Of a stretch of DNA of 64,000 nucleotides, positions 32,290 through 44,255 are shown one piece after another. Within the stretch, counting starts at the first letter, position 1. Each line of letters starts with the position of its first letter. The position numbers and the translations under genes were made by a program. This stretch comes from Cricetomys ansorgei (Eukaryota > Chordata > Mammalia > Rodentia > Nesomyidae), in NCBI GenBank assembly GCA_026225945.1, contig JAMJFZ010002307.1, forward strand, positions 1,894,001-1,958,000, written 5' to 3'. Under the pieces are notes generated by a model that searched no databases, was not told the origin of the DNA, and worked only from the letters and a program-made list of their open reading frames with translations.

Positions 32290-33164
32290 CTAATGAAAAG
32301 ATTAAAGATCAACATACGGGAAGGCAATATTTGCAAATATTTATTTGATATATGAATATAAATGAACAAACCCTTTAAGAGTTAAACAGAGCCATTACAC
32401 AATCCAACATTCTATTCCTAAGGAAAAGAAAATGTTCATAGTTTTAACAGGAAATTAGTAAGCCTGTGTATTTGGCTTAATCATTAGATATGAAGAAACT
32501 TTTTAGACATGCTTGGGCTTTGAAGAAATCCATGATTAATCAATACTTGTTTTCTATGATTGACAAGACATTCCTGGCACATCTGGAGGTCTTGCCTTGT
32601 TGAGCACTGGGAACAGTGTCTATAAGAGACTGTGGTTTTGTGAGGGTTGTTTTGTTCCTTCAAACAACACGTAGATACAGGATTTTGATATGAGAAACTT
32701 TGCCCTACCCTATATTGGTTTTTGTGTAACTATCAATGAATGTGCTTTTGAGAAGTTGCCCTGGGTCAGTCTCACACAGAAGGCTGCACCTCCTTGCTCT
32801 TCAGACAAAGCTTTGTATCCTGAAGCTGCTTTCTTGATTTGATCCTCCCTGTAATACTTAACACTGACACATAGTGCTATTATTCCTAATAGGAAAAAAA
32901 GACACTTCAGTGAGTATTAACTCACTGAAGGAAGGAGAAACAGGATACACTGTATCCCCTTATAGTGCAGTATAATTGGGCAATGAATAGAACAAAAAGA
33001 CTGAAATATACTACAACCCAGATGAATTTTAAAACATAATGTCAAGAGGCCAATCACAGAAACCCACATATCTCATATCCTACTCACATGCAGTGTCTAC
33101 AGCAGCCAAATGGGAGAGAAGCTCAGTGGTTTCCAGGGTTGAGAGGGTAGGAAGCTAGAGAGAC
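32290..33164. other. FGFR1OP2 intron 2, no feature seen
   Basis: Unique-looking intron sequence; no repeat or exon recognised. Confidence 0.6.
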
Positions 33165-33232
33165 ATTGATGGGTGTATAGTTTGCTTAGCACGAGCAAGA
33201 CCTCAGGCACTATTCCCAGCGCCACAAAAAGG
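33165..33232 (+). repeat. ID-type SINE fragment
   Basis: agtttgcttagcacgagcaa and cactattcccagcgccacaa: the 3' half of an ID core. Confidence 0.55.
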
Positions 33233-33257
33233 GGGTGGCAGTGGAAGCTGAAACAGT

Positions 33258-33390
33258 TTGTTTATTATGTAGCTCTGGCTATCCTGGAACTCATTATGTA
33301 GGCTAGTAGGCTAGCCTCAAACTCAGAGATCCTTCTGCTTCTGCCTCCCAAGTGCTGGGATTAAAGGTGTATACTACCACACCTGGCTGG
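33258..33390 (-). repeat. B1 SINE
   Basis: tagctctggctatcctggaa, ctcaaactcagagatccttc and gggattaaaggtgtatacta. It contains a small internal duplication (gtaggctagtaggctag). Confidence 0.88.
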
Positions 33391-33659
33391 ATTTTGAATT
33401 TTTAAAAAGTGAGAGTCCAACTTTAGAATTGCATTCATTTTTCTTGAGGCATTCTTACTGGATAGCTATCCATAAATTTATCATACTCTTGGTTCTTAAC
33501 TTCAGGTGTCAAATTCTATGGTTACTGGTATGCCTGAGTCAGGCAGGATGGTCAAGAAGCAGATTGCTTTAGGGAGACAGTTGCAAAGCAGAGTAAGTTA
33601 GCTCGCTCCTCTCTTTCTGGTGACTTTTAAAGAGTCTTAGTTCAGGGCTGTTTTCTTTC

Positions 33660-33795
33660 TTTTGGATTTTTTGTATATAGTCCTGGCTGTCCTGGAACTT
33701 GTTCTGTAGATCAGGCTGGCCTCAAACTCAGAGAACTGCCTGCCTCTGCCTCTGAAATGTTGGGATTAAAGGTATGTATCATCTCTCCCAGGCCA
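33660..33795 (-). repeat. B1 SINE
   Basis: tagtcctggctgtcctggaa, gtagatcaggctggcctcaa and gggattaaaggtatgtatca. Confidence 0.88.
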
Positions 33796-34053
33796 GGGCT
33801 GCTTTCTTAAAAGTTGGAAATGTTTATGGGGGATGGCTTAACACAGTAGTTGAATTCAATTATCTACTGGAAGATTCTTCTACTTGCTACTAGCAAGAAG
33901 CAAAACCTACTTAATTTCTACTGTAAATTTAGAAAAAGTAAACTTGGAATAACTGCACAGGATGAAAATTAGATATTTCCTTACATCATTTTCAAAAACT
34001 CTTTGGTATTAAAAAACATCCAAGCACTTTTATATTAAAAAAAAAAAAAAAAG

Positions 34054-34240
34054 TCAGGGCTAGAGAGATAGCTCAGAGGGTAAGAGTACTGGCTGCTCTT
34101 CCAGAGGACCCAGGTTCAATTCCCAGCACCCACAAAGCAGTTCACAACTGTCTGTAACTTCTGTTCCAGGGGACTGACACCTTCACATAGACATACATGC
34201 AGGGTAAACACTAATGTACATAAAATAAAAATAAGTAAAA
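34054..34240 (+). repeat. B2 SINE
   Basis: agggctagagagatagctca, caggttcaattcccagcacc, gttccaggggactgacacct and an aaaataaaaataag tail. Confidence 0.94.
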
Positions 34241-34539
34241 TATTTTTTAAAAAGTATTAACATCTTGACATTATACAAGACAGCAAATGTCTAATGCATG
34301 CCAACATGGTGAAATGTGTCATCAGGTCCTTATCAAATGTATTTAGACTTAACAATTTCATTTATTTTTAACTCAAATGTTCAGAAAAGGGATGAAATTT
34401 ATGGGTTTTAAAATAAGCCTACCTATACACATGTCACCCAAACATGATAATATACCCTAGTCCAAAGTGAAACAAATATCAAGTGAGGCTACTTGGAACT
34501 TTAATTAGAAATTTCTTGATTAAGTAGTTGTTTATTGTA

Positions 34540-34895
34540 GTGGTTGGGATGAGAATAGCTCCACAGGCTCATAGATTTGAACACGTGATCACCAGGGAGT
34601 TTCACTATTTGAAAGGATTAGAAGGAAGGCCTTGTTGGAGGCAATGTGTCACTCAGGGTGGACTTTGAGGTTTCAAAAAGCCCATTCCAAGCCCAGGGCC
34701 TGTCTCTTCCTGCTGCCTGTGGATCCAGATGGAGAACTCTCAGCTACCTCTCCAGTACCATGTCTCCCTGCATGCCACCATGCTTCCCACCATGATGATA
34801 ATGGACTAAAACTTTGAAACTGTAAGTCCAAATGAAATGCTAAGAGTTGTCATAGTCCAGGTATCTCTGCACAGCTATAGAACAATGACTAAGAC
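34540..34895 (+). mobile_element. Rodent LTR-like dispersed repeat (same type as 4312)
   Basis: ggccttgttggaggcaatgt, ctttgaggtttcaaaaagcc, caccatgatgataatggact and an end reading tatagaacaatgactaagac. It stops 70 bases before FGFR1OP2 exon 2 on the genomic map. Confidence 0.6.
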
Positions 34896-34964
34896 ATTTA
34901 TAATTCAAGATTACCAAATATCAATGAAACTGTTATATAAGTCAGCAAGGAAGAAAAGTCAAAC

Positions 34965-35101
34965 CTGCTTCATTGCTTCCACTCGCTTGCTGAGGGCAGT
35001 GGTCTGCTCGATGAGAGATTCTGCTGCATCATCATGATCTCTCAACCGTTCAACAAGGGCTTTAGCGTCAGCAAGTGCCTTCTCAATTGTGCAGCTCATT
35101 T
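34965..35101 (-). CDS. FGFR1OP2: FGFR1OP2 exon 2, start codon
   Basis: Acceptor cctttag, then aa, then ATG at 35099-35097; donor gtttga follows CAG. It encodes 45 residues, [20 protein letters not shown] and onward to EAMKQ, a heptad-rich helix. Only two untranslated bases precede the ATG in this exon. The frame upstream of the ATG is intron, so the longer open frame is not a start. Confidence 0.95.
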
Positions 35102-35313
35102 CTAAAGGAATACCAATGAATAAATTAAAATCAGGAGTTAAAGTCAACGCATCACCTTATCTTAGTTTCACATCATCACAGATACCCTTCTCAAGCTTCA
35201 CTTCTAAGACTGTTCATTATTTATAGAGGAAAAAGCAGTTAGGAATATCACATACTGCCTGTTGGGATGCTACAAGCTTAAATGCAAATATGACTGTAAG
35301 AACTCTCCCTAGC

Positions 35314-35315
<2 letters not shown>

Positions 35316-35379
<64 letters not shown>
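35316..35379. repeat. (CA)n microsatellite
   Basis: About 32 pure CA units in FGFR1OP2 intron 1. In the transcript it is a UG tract about 215 bases upstream of the exon 2 acceptor. Confidence 0.98.
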
Positions 35380-36059
35380 CTGAACAGCTAAGCCGGAGTA
35401 TGTATGCTTTGCTATGTCAAAGTTTCAACCTCCTCTTGGAGGAGCTTTTGCTTCTTATGTAAAGTGACAAGATAATCCTGATTCCTGCATTTTTCTTAGG
35501 GTAGGGAAAAGTCTCCACAGAGAATGTTATTAGCTGCTACAGGCAACTTTCAATATAGCCTAAGAGGTACTAAAGGAGATTTTGAGATGGCTGACTAGAG
35601 GTACCCAACATTCACCTCTTTTCTCAAGCACATGGAACAGAAGAAGCAGGTGCTCAGCTGCATTCTGAAGGAGTCACCAAAGGCAACACCGAACAGGAGC
35701 AAGATCAAGAGGAGCCTTGAAGAGCTCAGGTCTTGGTGGCAGCATACCAGCAGGGACACAATAGCTGGACATCTGCTGCATGGGTACCATAGCCAGAGAG
35801 GGCAAGGCTCTCCCCTCTGCAAGGTGGGGGTGAACAAGACTTCCAGCAATCTATTGAGTGTGGATCCCGGAGATCACTGCTGCTGGAAAGAATAACCTGA
35901 AACCCATACTGTACCCTCACAGTGGAAGCTGACTGATGACAGGTTGTTCTTATCTCCAAAGTAAAACAGAAATCTGAAAAAACAAGGGAATAGGAAAAAT
36001 CCCACCCTATAACAGATCCCAAAAAGAGAGAAATAGGCTAAATGTTGGATAAAAAATTC

Positions 36060-36190
36060 AGCAGAGCTGGGTGGAGCTCTGTGAGTGCAAGGCTACCCTG
36101 GTCTACATAGTGAGTTACAGGACAGCCAGACTATAGTGACTATATAGTGACTATACAGACTGTCTCAAATAAAAAAGAAAAAGAAAAAAA
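36060..36190 (+). repeat. B1 SINE, diverged
   Basis: gagctgggtggagctctgtg, gcaaggctaccctggtctac and agactgtctcaaataaaaaa. It has an internal tandem of agtgactata. Confidence 0.8.
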
Positions 36191-36242
36191 TAAGAAGAGG
36201 AAACAAATAATTCAGAAGAATGATTTTTAAAAAGCTCATTTT

Positions 36243-36450
36243 CGGGTTGGAGAGATAGTTCAATGGTTAATAGTATTTACTGTTTTTTCAGAGGACTACA
36301 GTTCAGTTCCCAGCACCCACATCAGGTGGCTCACAACCACCTATAACTCCAGCTCCAGGGATCCAGTACTCTCTCTAGCCTCTGCAGACACTCCAATGCA
36401 TGTGTGCATACCCACAGACAGATACACATACATATAAATAAAAATTAAGA
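36243..36450 (+). repeat. B2 SINE
   Basis: gggttggagagatagttcaa, agttcagttcccagcaccca and ataactccagctccagggat. Confidence 0.9.
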
Positions 36451-37334
36451 TCAAACAGCTCAATGGATCCAGAAAATACAAAGCCGATGATGTTAGAAAG
36501 ACAGAGCAGGACATAAGCAAAACATTTAGCAAAAATGAACTAAAAAGTTCTGGAAAAGAACTTAACAGAAATCATAGGAATGAAAGATTCAATAAAATAA
36601 GATAAATTTATGGCATTAAAAAAAAAAAAAGGTTTGTATTAGAACCTAAGGTCTGAAATCAATTATCTAAGTTCTAACTTTGAGAAACTAAGAAAAGTTC
36701 AGAATAAACCCAAAGTAAACAAAAGGTAAATAAAGTAAGTAAAGAGCCTTAAGACAAAATCAGTGATTTTGAAACAGGAAAATAACAGAGGAAACTCAAC
36801 AAAACCAAAAGCCAGTTCTTTAAAAAGACTGATGAAGCAAAGAGGGTGGTGTGTGTGTGTATGTGGGGGCGTAGAGATAAATACAGGAGAGATTTAAATA
36901 ACCAAGTCAAGAACAAATGAAGAGCCAGGGTGGTGGCCCATAGAAAGCACCCAAGAATCTGCAGCAGGGGGACCAAGAGAAGTAGTTCAATCTGGGTTAC
37001 ACAGTCTGTCTTAACTCCCATCCCACTCCCTTAAAGAACAAGAGCCACAATTCACTCTAAACACAAGTGAACAGAATAATACATCTCACACACATGAATT
37101 AGATAATTGAGATTAACATATTAATTCCTCAAAACCCACAAAAGACACAGTTATACAAGAAGAAATGAATAACTAGTAATACTCCTGTAACTATTATAGC
37201 CACTGAAGTTATATAACCAAACTCCTACAGCTATTTTCTAACAAGCTTAACAAGTTAAGAAATTGGAGTTAAAAATATCCTGCAAAAAAACCCTCCATAA
37301 CTAGAGAGCTTCAGTGGCAAGTTCTAAAACACAC

Positions 37335-37560
37335 CAAGGGTTGGAGCATGGCTCAGCAGTTAAGAGCACTGGCTGCTTTAGCAGGTTAGCTTCCAAGCAC
37401 ACATGGGTGGCCACGGCCATTCCTACCTAATTCTGGTTCCAGGGGATCTAATACCCTCTTATAAACTCCATAGGCACCAGGCACAGACACAGAGTACATA
37501 CACACATGCAAGCACTGTTCATACATGTAAGATAAATAAATCTTAAAAAAAAAAATCAGA
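37335..37560 (+). repeat. B2 SINE
   Basis: ggttggagcatggctcagca, ttaagagcactggctgcttt and ggttccaggggatctaatac, then an A-rich tail. Confidence 0.9.
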
Positions 37561-37574
37561 AGGAGAAAGAAATA

Positions 37575-37685
37575 CAATCAGTGTCTGGCTGTGACTGCCC
37601 ACATAGCCAGTACTTGGGAGACAGAGATGTTCAAGAGTCAGGCAGGTTAATAGACCTGTCTCAGCAAACAAAGCAAATAAAATAA
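37575..37685 (+). repeat. B1-like SINE, diverged
   Basis: agccagtacttgggagacag, ggttaatagacctgtctcag and an AAAC-rich end. Confidence 0.55.
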
Positions 37686-37753
37686 GCCCTCCCACAAAAA
37701 CCCCTCAACGCAAACAGTATTATCCAACCTCTTTAAGAAACAGGAACAATTAT

Positions 37754-37935
37754 ATGGTGGGACATGGTGGCACACACCTTTAATCTCAGCACTCCAGAAG
37801 CAGAGGCAGGTGGATTGCTATGAATTTTAGGCCATCCTGGTCTAAAGACAGACCTTGTCTCAAAATAGAATAAAACACAACTACACCCGCAAAACCCAAA
37901 CCAAAACAAACAAACAAACAAAAAAACACTTCTAG
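37754..37935 (+). repeat. B1 SINE
   Basis: tatggtgggacatggtggca, ctttaatctcagcactccag and ttaggccatcctggtctaaa, with a long CAAA-rich tail. Confidence 0.9.
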
Positions 37936-39065
37936 AGTCACAAAGCAAATTCAGCATTTAAAAGATCTTAGCATTACTCTTGACACCAAAACCATGCAAA
38001 AGGAATGAGATAAACAAAACAAACCACAGAATAAAATTCCTTGTGAATTTTAGTATAGCTAATTTAATATATCTTTAGTATAAAGACTAAATACTTCCCT
38101 CACTAAAATTAGAACAAGGTAAGGATGTTCCAAATACCAATCTTGTTTAGTTTATTAGGGCAATAAGGGTAGTGGGAAAAGTATCAACTGGGATATATAC
38201 AAGAAAGCCTGCTCTGATTGGTAGTCCATGTTGTGACAGTGAAAATCCCAAAGAATAAACAATTCCTCTCAATGGATTTAAAAAGAGGGTAGTCAAGTGA
38301 GATACACAGAACAGAAATAAAGTTGAGTGGGTACGGAGGTAGGAGAAGCTGGAAGGAATGGGGGAATGAATATAATCAAAATACATTCTGTAAAATTTTC
38401 AAAAACTAAAAATATAAAAACCAAAATTCTTACAATCCATGATTTTAGCATGTCCATAGGATACAAGTACAAGCCCATAGGATACAAAAACCAACCGTTC
38501 TCCCATAAGAAGACAAATTATAAAGGATTAAATATACAACAATTAGGTAACTTTAATTAAATGGATTAATTCCTCAAAACCCATCAACGACAAAAACTTA
38601 CAAGAAGAAATGAATATCTAACAATGGTCCTAGAACCATTTAAAACAGCTACATTTACAATAGCTATAATAGAAATTCTTGAGCATAATAAAAATACATC
38701 CAGGATCCATATGCTGGTAACTACAAAATGCTAACGGAAAACAAAATGGGATCTAAATTTGGAGAAGATACTGTGCTCAAGGATTTAAAAACTCAATATA
38801 ATAAAGACAATAGGTTTTCAGTTATCAGTCTAATGCAGCTAGAAACTGATAAGCTGGCTTCATAGTTAAAACAGAGAGCAAGGAAACTAGAATCACTGAA
38901 ATCATCTTGCAAAGTTGGAGAAATCAAACTGCATGATTTAAGACTCACTTTACATAAAGCAGTGGCAACAAGTCTGCTCAGATACAGGAGAGCTGAGACA
39001 GAAGAGACCCAGAAGAAGCCTACACAAGGGTGACCAATTTAGTTCTGAAAATGCATTCAGGGAAC

Positions 39066-39205
39066 TGGGTATAGTACTCACACGCGTGCAAATCAAGCAT
39101 TGAGAAGTCTGAGGCAGGAGGATCACTGCAAGTTTATGGCTAGCATGAGCTACTACATACTGAGTTCAAGGCCAGCTTGGTCTATACAAAATTAAAAAAA
39201 AAAAA
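39066..39205 (+). repeat. B1-type SINE, diverged
   Basis: gtctgaggcaggaggatcac, tgagttcaaggccagcttgg and a poly-A tail. Confidence 0.8.
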
Positions 39206-39229
39206 AGGTGCAAAGGCAAGTCAAAGAAT

Positions 39230-39405
39230 ATCAGGAGCTAAAAAGATGGCTCAGTGGTTAATACTGCTGGCTGCTAAACTGTAAAGGACTAGAGTTCAGA
39301 CCCCAAGATCCTTGTTAGGATCACAAATGTCACTAATTCCCTTCAATCCAAAGCCCTCTTCTCACCCAGAAGGGCACCTGCACCTGTACACACACACACA
39401 TTTGT
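39230..39405 (+). repeat. B2-type SINE, diverged
   Basis: aggagctaaaaagatggctc, gactagagttcagaccccaa and a CA-rich end. Confidence 0.75.
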
Positions 39406-40029
39406 TTTCCTTTTTTTTAAAAAACAGAAAGGTTAGCTTTTTTTTTTCTTCCACAAGTGGCACTGGAAAATGAGAGACACCTACATACCAGAAAAGTAAT
39501 CTCAACACAATTCTTATGGTTTATATAAAGCTTTTCTCAAAATGGAGCATAAAATGAAAAATGGTAATATTATAAGACAAAAATTTTTTTTCTGTAATCT
39601 GGAGATAGGCAAAGATTTTTTTAGGCATGATATCAAAAGCATGAAACAAAAAAAAAAAAAAAAACCACCGATAAACCAAAATTCATTCAGATAATAAGCT
39701 GACTCTGTTACGACAGTTAAGACAGCCTGGCAGCTAGCCTTTGAGGAAGCATTTGCAAGTTACACACCTGATGAATAACTCATCTAAAAAAAGAAAACTG
39801 TCAAAGTAGCAAGAATAAGTCTAATTTTAAAAATGGTCAGAAGATTTTAATACTTACTCTAAAAGATACACGGATGGCAAAACAACCACCAAACAAAACA
39901 CCCCACATAGTACATGAAAAGAGGTTTACTATCATTAAAGAAATTTAACCCAAACCAGCGATTTTCATCATAATCCTACTCTACTACGTAATACATACTA
40001 AATTTTAAAATTATATTTATCTTATATTA

Positions 40030-40190
40030 TGTTTATATTATATTTATTTCGTGGGGTACCATGGAGTATGTGTGGAGGACAACTTGGACAAGGAGGACAA
40101 TAGGCTTTCTCCTTCAACCATGTGGGCTCAGAGATCAAACTCAGGTTGTAGGTTGGTGGCAAGTTCTGATGAGCCATCCCACAGGCCCAA
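40030..40190 (-). repeat. B3-type SINE, old
   Basis: gtgtggaggacaacttggac, ccttcaaccatgtgggctca and gatcaaactcaggttgtagg. Confidence 0.7.
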
Positions 40191-41514
40191 TAATTTTAAC
40201 CAATTCAAAATGGTAGCTCCCTGAACCTGAGGAATACCACCTTATTTTGCCATTTAGACAACAGGACAAATGTTGCACCTTTGCTACTGAGAAAATAGAC
40301 TAAAGAATTCCAAATACAAGGAGCTGAATGACAGTCTGGCTAGCACCAGGACTGAACCCAAGGGCCCTATTTGCTTCTTGCTAAGTAAAAACTGACTCAA
40401 TCTCCTGAGATGGAAAGAACAAATTCTTTGACTCTACAAGTGGGACTTCTAAAAGATTTAATTTTTTCATTTCAAGACAGTCAAGAGGGATATATATGAA
40501 GAACATTTTAAAAAGCAACAAGATTTTAAATATTTTTCATGTATCTATAAAGCAATAGTTTTAAGTATACATTAAAATTAAGCAATGAGTATATATGGTG
40601 GGCTTTTAAAAATTATAAATAATCACTACTTTAAAGATGTTCTCTAGGCTGCACAAAGACTAACAAAATGAACTGTACTTTACATTTTAGAGGAATAAAA
40701 ACCTATCTACACAGAAGGAATTATAAATAGACACCTCAATACCCAATTTTATTAACATTTTAGAAAAACAGTGATGCAGCATCTGAAAATCTGTGTACTC
40801 ATTTCCTGTTTGCAAAACCTCAAAAAAGCTTAAAGTATTTTATAATATGAATTTGCTTTGCTATCCTTCTTGGAAGATGCTCTCCCTCCTTTCGGCTAGT
40901 AAGTAAAGCAGAGATACTGTTTTCCACATTCTGTTACAAATTTTAAAACACTACAATTTAAAAAGGAATATTTTCAATTCATCTGCCTATTTTCTCAGTG
41001 CTTGTCTTAACCAGTCAGAATATATTTTAGTTACTTTATACAGGTAGGCTCAAATTACAGGGGTATACTGTCAAAAAGTCAGTTTTCTTTCCCCTCTGCT
41101 TCCTGCTTTAGCCACATTTCTCAAACTCTACCACAAGGACTTTTTCAGTCAGACTGACAGATGGTTTAGGACATTCTCCTGCTGACTAAAGAGAAGCCAC
41201 CACCCACCCACAGCAGCAACTGCCAGCTGTTTACTTTTAGCTTTTAGTGAGGAAAAAAATCTAAAGAAATTCAACTAACTCTTGTTTCTTTTTTAAACAA
41301 ATCTCCCAATTATTCCATTGCCGGAGATACACAAATATGTTGTGATATATGACAGACGTGCTTTTACGTGTCAAGAATTATGTTTAAAATTTGTTATTGC
41401 TTAGATGGGTACTTCTAATTTTAGAGTAGTTAGGTAGGTTATTTTATATTCACTGACATATGGAAATAGTAAAATAAAAAATGTGTTTTGAGTCTTTCAG
41501 AGATTTTTTTTTTT

Positions 41515-41615
41515 TAAACGGCTGGAGAGACAGCCATGGGTGCTGGGAACTGGATTCTTATATTTTTGGTTGTCAGCCTAGCCTTTAACAGCTGAGTCAT
41601 CTCTCCAGTCCCAGA
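41515..41615 (-). repeat. B2/B3 remnant with internal deletion
   Basis: agccatgggtgctgggaact and acagctgagtcatctctcca are the reversed head and body. ggctggagagac at the other edge makes a short inverted pair. Confidence 0.6.
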
Positions 41616-41646
41616 GAAATATTTTAAGAGATCAAGAACATATATA

Positions 41647-41800
41647 ACCTAGGCGTGGTGGCACAGAACTTTAATCCCAGCACTAGGGAGACAGAGGAAG
41701 GTCAATCGATCTCTGTGAGTTCAAGGCCAGCCTGGTCTACATGTTGAGAGTTCTAGGACATTGAGGGCTACCCAATCTCAAAAAAAAAAAAAGAAAACGA
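41647..41800 (+). repeat. B1 SINE
   Basis: cctaggcgtggtggcacaga, actttaatcccagcactagg and gttcaaggccagcctggtct, with a poly-A tail. Confidence 0.93.
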
Positions 41801-43791
41801 AACAAAAAAGAATGACACATAAAAATGAGCACCATGCGCAGACATACAGCACAGAAAACTTCTACTCTTCTTGAAGCTTTATGAAGAACATCATTTTTCA
41901 AAGTTGAAAGGAACACAATTTGAGAGAAAACACTGGTAAATCAAAAATATGCTTCCTAGAATTATGTCCATGCTGTATGTGAGTGTCAAAACTGACAATT
42001 CAAAACAGAACTAACCTAACGTAAACCAATTATTTCTAACATATGGGTCAAGGATTCAGTGGAATTTTTGCATGAATGCATATAAGCTGAGCACCATCAA
42101 AAACATTGTATCATACAACATCTCGCTCAAATATAAAGATACTAGCATAATATAAAATCATTTGAATGCATAGTGTGTGTGGTGCATGCACATGCATTTG
42201 CTATTAATTATATACAATCTCCATCAATTAATAGCAAAAGTATAATTACGTATGTATTAGGTAGGAGTTCAGGGCTGCTCAGATTCAAAACAGGTTAAGA
42301 ACATTTGCCCTAAAATAAAAAAGTTCCTTTGGGTTCTAATATCTGATTTTTAAGGGACTGAGAACTTTTATACCAAATTCTTAATATGTTTAAGTGTATT
42401 ATAAATAATGCCTGCTATGTGCCAATACTGAATTAGTTATTGTTTTAAAGGTGAATAAGACATGATTCCAGACTCAAGTTCAAGCTGGCAGGAGAGACAG
42501 ATAATTGAACAAATAATACACCCTAATAAATACTGCAGAACTATGTTAAGAGCTCTGGGAGCTCATCGTATTATCAACGTTTCACCCGAGGGAGTCTAAA
42601 AGGAATGACCTATGGGCTGGGTTTTGATAGATAGTGAATTAGAGGAAAAAGCATGCATCCTAACAGACTATACAGGGCGTACAAAGACAGTGTGGAAATG
42701 TGAGGCGTTTGGAGAAACACCCAACAGCGTGGCATGGGAGGATGGTAAAAAATTAGGGGCAGCATCAAGATGACACTAAAAAGGTAAAATACGATTTGAG
42801 ACAGGACGGTAAAAGGCCCTGACTGAATCGATATGCTCAAATTAGAATTTGATTCTATCAGCAATCTTGCTACTGAAAAAGTTTCTGGAGAGGTAATGCA
42901 TTTCACAGTAAGTATGGGAAGGCTGAAGTGGGGACACCAGTTTGGGATGGAGGAAGAGTAACCATAATAATCGCAGTGAAAGAAGAAACAACCGGGTGCA
43001 GTGTGCGTGGAAAAAGAACCTCAAGACAAGTCTGAGGTCCGTGGTCTGGGACAGGACGGACGTAGGTGCTACGATCAAGGACTGAAGAAAAGCGGGAAGG
43101 AAAGGGACAGAGACCTAGCAGCAAATAACATGTCTTTCAAAGAAAAACCTCAGAATGGGATAAAGAAAGAATGCGAGCGGATCACACAAATACATCAGCA
43201 TCCTGTGCACACAAATCACTCTGAAAGCAGGGCGCCGCACTGTTCCTGAAAATGGAGAGCACGGACTTGGAGCTTTCTGAAGAAAATCAGGTTTCCAACT
43301 TGGGGCAGAACCTGGCAAGGCGTGCAGGATTAACGTGCCAGCGGCTCCCTCCGGGCTGGCTGGGTCCGAGCCCCGTGTAGGCTCAGGTGACAGGTCCCGC
43401 GCGCCACCGCCCACGGAGCTCCCGAGCAGGAAGGGACAAACCCGGAAGCGGTGTCCCGTGCTGAGTGAGGGCGCGCGGTTTCCCGGGAACTTCCCGTACC
43501 TCACAGTTCGGACAGGCGTTCAGCGGGAAACGGAGAGGGCGCTCGGTTGCGGGACTCGCCCGCGCGTGCTGTTCCGCTCGGCTTCAGTCCCCTCAGGCGT
43601 CAGGGACAGCGACGAGGACTCACGAGGACGAGGCACCCAGGGGGCAGTCTCCGCGCCCCGGCTGCGCCTGCTCAGCGAGCGGACAGACAGCCCTGCACTG
43701 ACGGCGGCGGAACGCACCGACAACCTGTGCGCCTCGGCCCCATCCTGGACTGGACCAGAACCACTGAACCCGCAGCTGCGGAGCGACAAGC

Positions 43792-43800
43792 CTCGCGAGA
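43792..43800. promoter_or_regulatory. CTCGCGAGA element (BANP/ZBTB33-type)
   Basis: CTCGCGAGA matches nine of ten bases of the near-palindromic TCTCGCGAGA core-promoter motif of CpG-island housekeeping genes. A related gctcgcgagctctcgcg lies near 43926. Confidence 0.6.
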
Positions 43801-43853
43801 CTTCCCTCCGCGCGTTACCGAGGCCCCGCCTCCGCGATAGTGACTCACCGCTG

Positions 43854-43858
43854 ATTGG
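43854..43858 (-). promoter_or_regulatory. CCAAT box (FGFR1OP2 direction)
   Basis: ATTGG on the + strand is CCAAT on the minus strand, directly next to tandem GC boxes at 43864-43878 (ggggcgggggcgggc). NF-Y plus Sp1 layout, pointing toward FGFR1OP2. Confidence 0.6.
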
Positions 43859-44157
43859 CGGAAGGGGCGGGGGCGGGCCTCCCGGGCTCCTCCCTCCTCG
43901 CCTGCTTTATTGCTTTTGCTCTGCCGCTCGCGAGCTCTCGCGTGTTTTCCGAGGCCGGTCTGGGTAGAAGGCGGAGAAGGGGAGGTTGAGTGGGCGGGCT
44001 CTGCTTCTGCAGAGCTGAGGTCGGTTCGTCCCGTGCCGCGGCTAGTGTTTTGCTTTGGGGAGTCTCTTAGGTCGCCCAGACCATTCTTCCTAACGGTTGA
44101 TTGGGAACAATCGCTGAAGGCATTTTTTTTTTTCCGCCCCATTACTTGCTCCGCCTT

Positions 44158-44164
44158 CTTCCGG
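44158..44164 (-). promoter_or_regulatory. ETS/GABP-type site
   Basis: cttccgg is the reverse of CCGGAAG, 26 bases before the YY1-type element; a common pair at start sites of housekeeping genes. Confidence 0.5.
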
Positions 44165-44245
44165 TTCGGCCTCTGAGGGAGAAGGGAAGATGGCGGGGCT
44201 GTTCGAGAGCGAGGTGCGCACGCGCGAGCCCGAGTGTGCGCGCTT
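44160..44245 (+). other. INTS13: INTS13 non-coding exon 1 (approximate)
   Basis: Exon 1 must end upstream of the 45202 acceptor. Two donors are plausible: GAG|GTGCGC (exon end 44213) and CTT|GTGAGT (exon end 44245). The start is inferred from the ETS/YY1 layout. It carries the upstream ATG at 44190. Confidence 0.5.
44187..44196 (+). promoter_or_regulatory. YY1-type downstream element with upstream ATG
   Basis: aagatggcgg is the YY1 core, usually placed just after the transcription start. Its ATG (44190) opens a short upstream frame ahead of the INTS13 start. Confidence 0.6.
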
Positions 44246-44255
44246 GTGAGTGCAC

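Larger units (their letters stand above)
35580..39080 (+). mobile_element. Degraded L1 fragments with nested SINEs
   Basis: Segments with L1 character: 35580-36045 (5'-region-like, starting gagatggctgactagaggta), 36450-36835 (ORF2-like, with ccaaaagccagttctttaaa), 37040-37260, 38340-38420 (3'-end-like) and 38560-39080 (ORF2-like: tatgctggtaactacaaaat, ttgcaaagttggagaaatca). All lack open frames. The string attaattcctcaaaaccca occurs at 37120 and again at 38565 with further similarity after it, so at least two L1 copies covering the same region are present. SINEs interrupt them. Confidence 0.65.
39406..43330. other. FGFR1OP2 intron 1, promoter-distal part
   Basis: Long AT-rich, mostly unique stretch with three SINE remnants. 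No coding exon seen; the GC content climbs only after about 42900. Confidence 0.65.
21040..43850 (-). other. FGFR1OP2: FGFR1OP2 gene
   Basis: Locus entry. Coding exons in transcription order: 35099-34965 (within exon 35101-34965), 32289-32172, 30611-30469, 27970-27857, 24931-24818 and 22990-22853. Codon sums give 253 residues plus stop, the family length. The product is a coiled-coil SIKE-family protein (paralogue of SIKE1). From the literature it is part of STRIPAK-type phosphatase-kinase scaffolds, is also called WIT3.0 in wound repair, and is a human FGFR1 fusion partner. Exon 1 is non-coding and must lie in the CpG island; its exact borders are not fixed by the sequence. The gene is head-to-head with INTS13 and converges with TM7SF3. 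Confidence 0.95.

Noticed and set aside
34959..35147. Extra N-terminal residues upstream of MSCTIEK in FGFR1OP2
   Set aside because: They read through the acceptor cctttag into intron 1; only two bases precede the ATG in the exon.
43335..44142. Open frames of 210 codons (+) and 156 codons (-) in the CpG island
   Set aside because: GC-rich DNA has few stops; the frames overlap on both strands, are Arg/Pro/Ser-rich and match no family. The region is explained as promoter and 5'UTR.
44190..44250. ATG 44190 as the INTS13 protein start
   Set aside because: Its frame ends at once (TGA at 44247 unspliced, or 45214 spliced) and the recognised protein starts at 45213 with MKIFSESHK.
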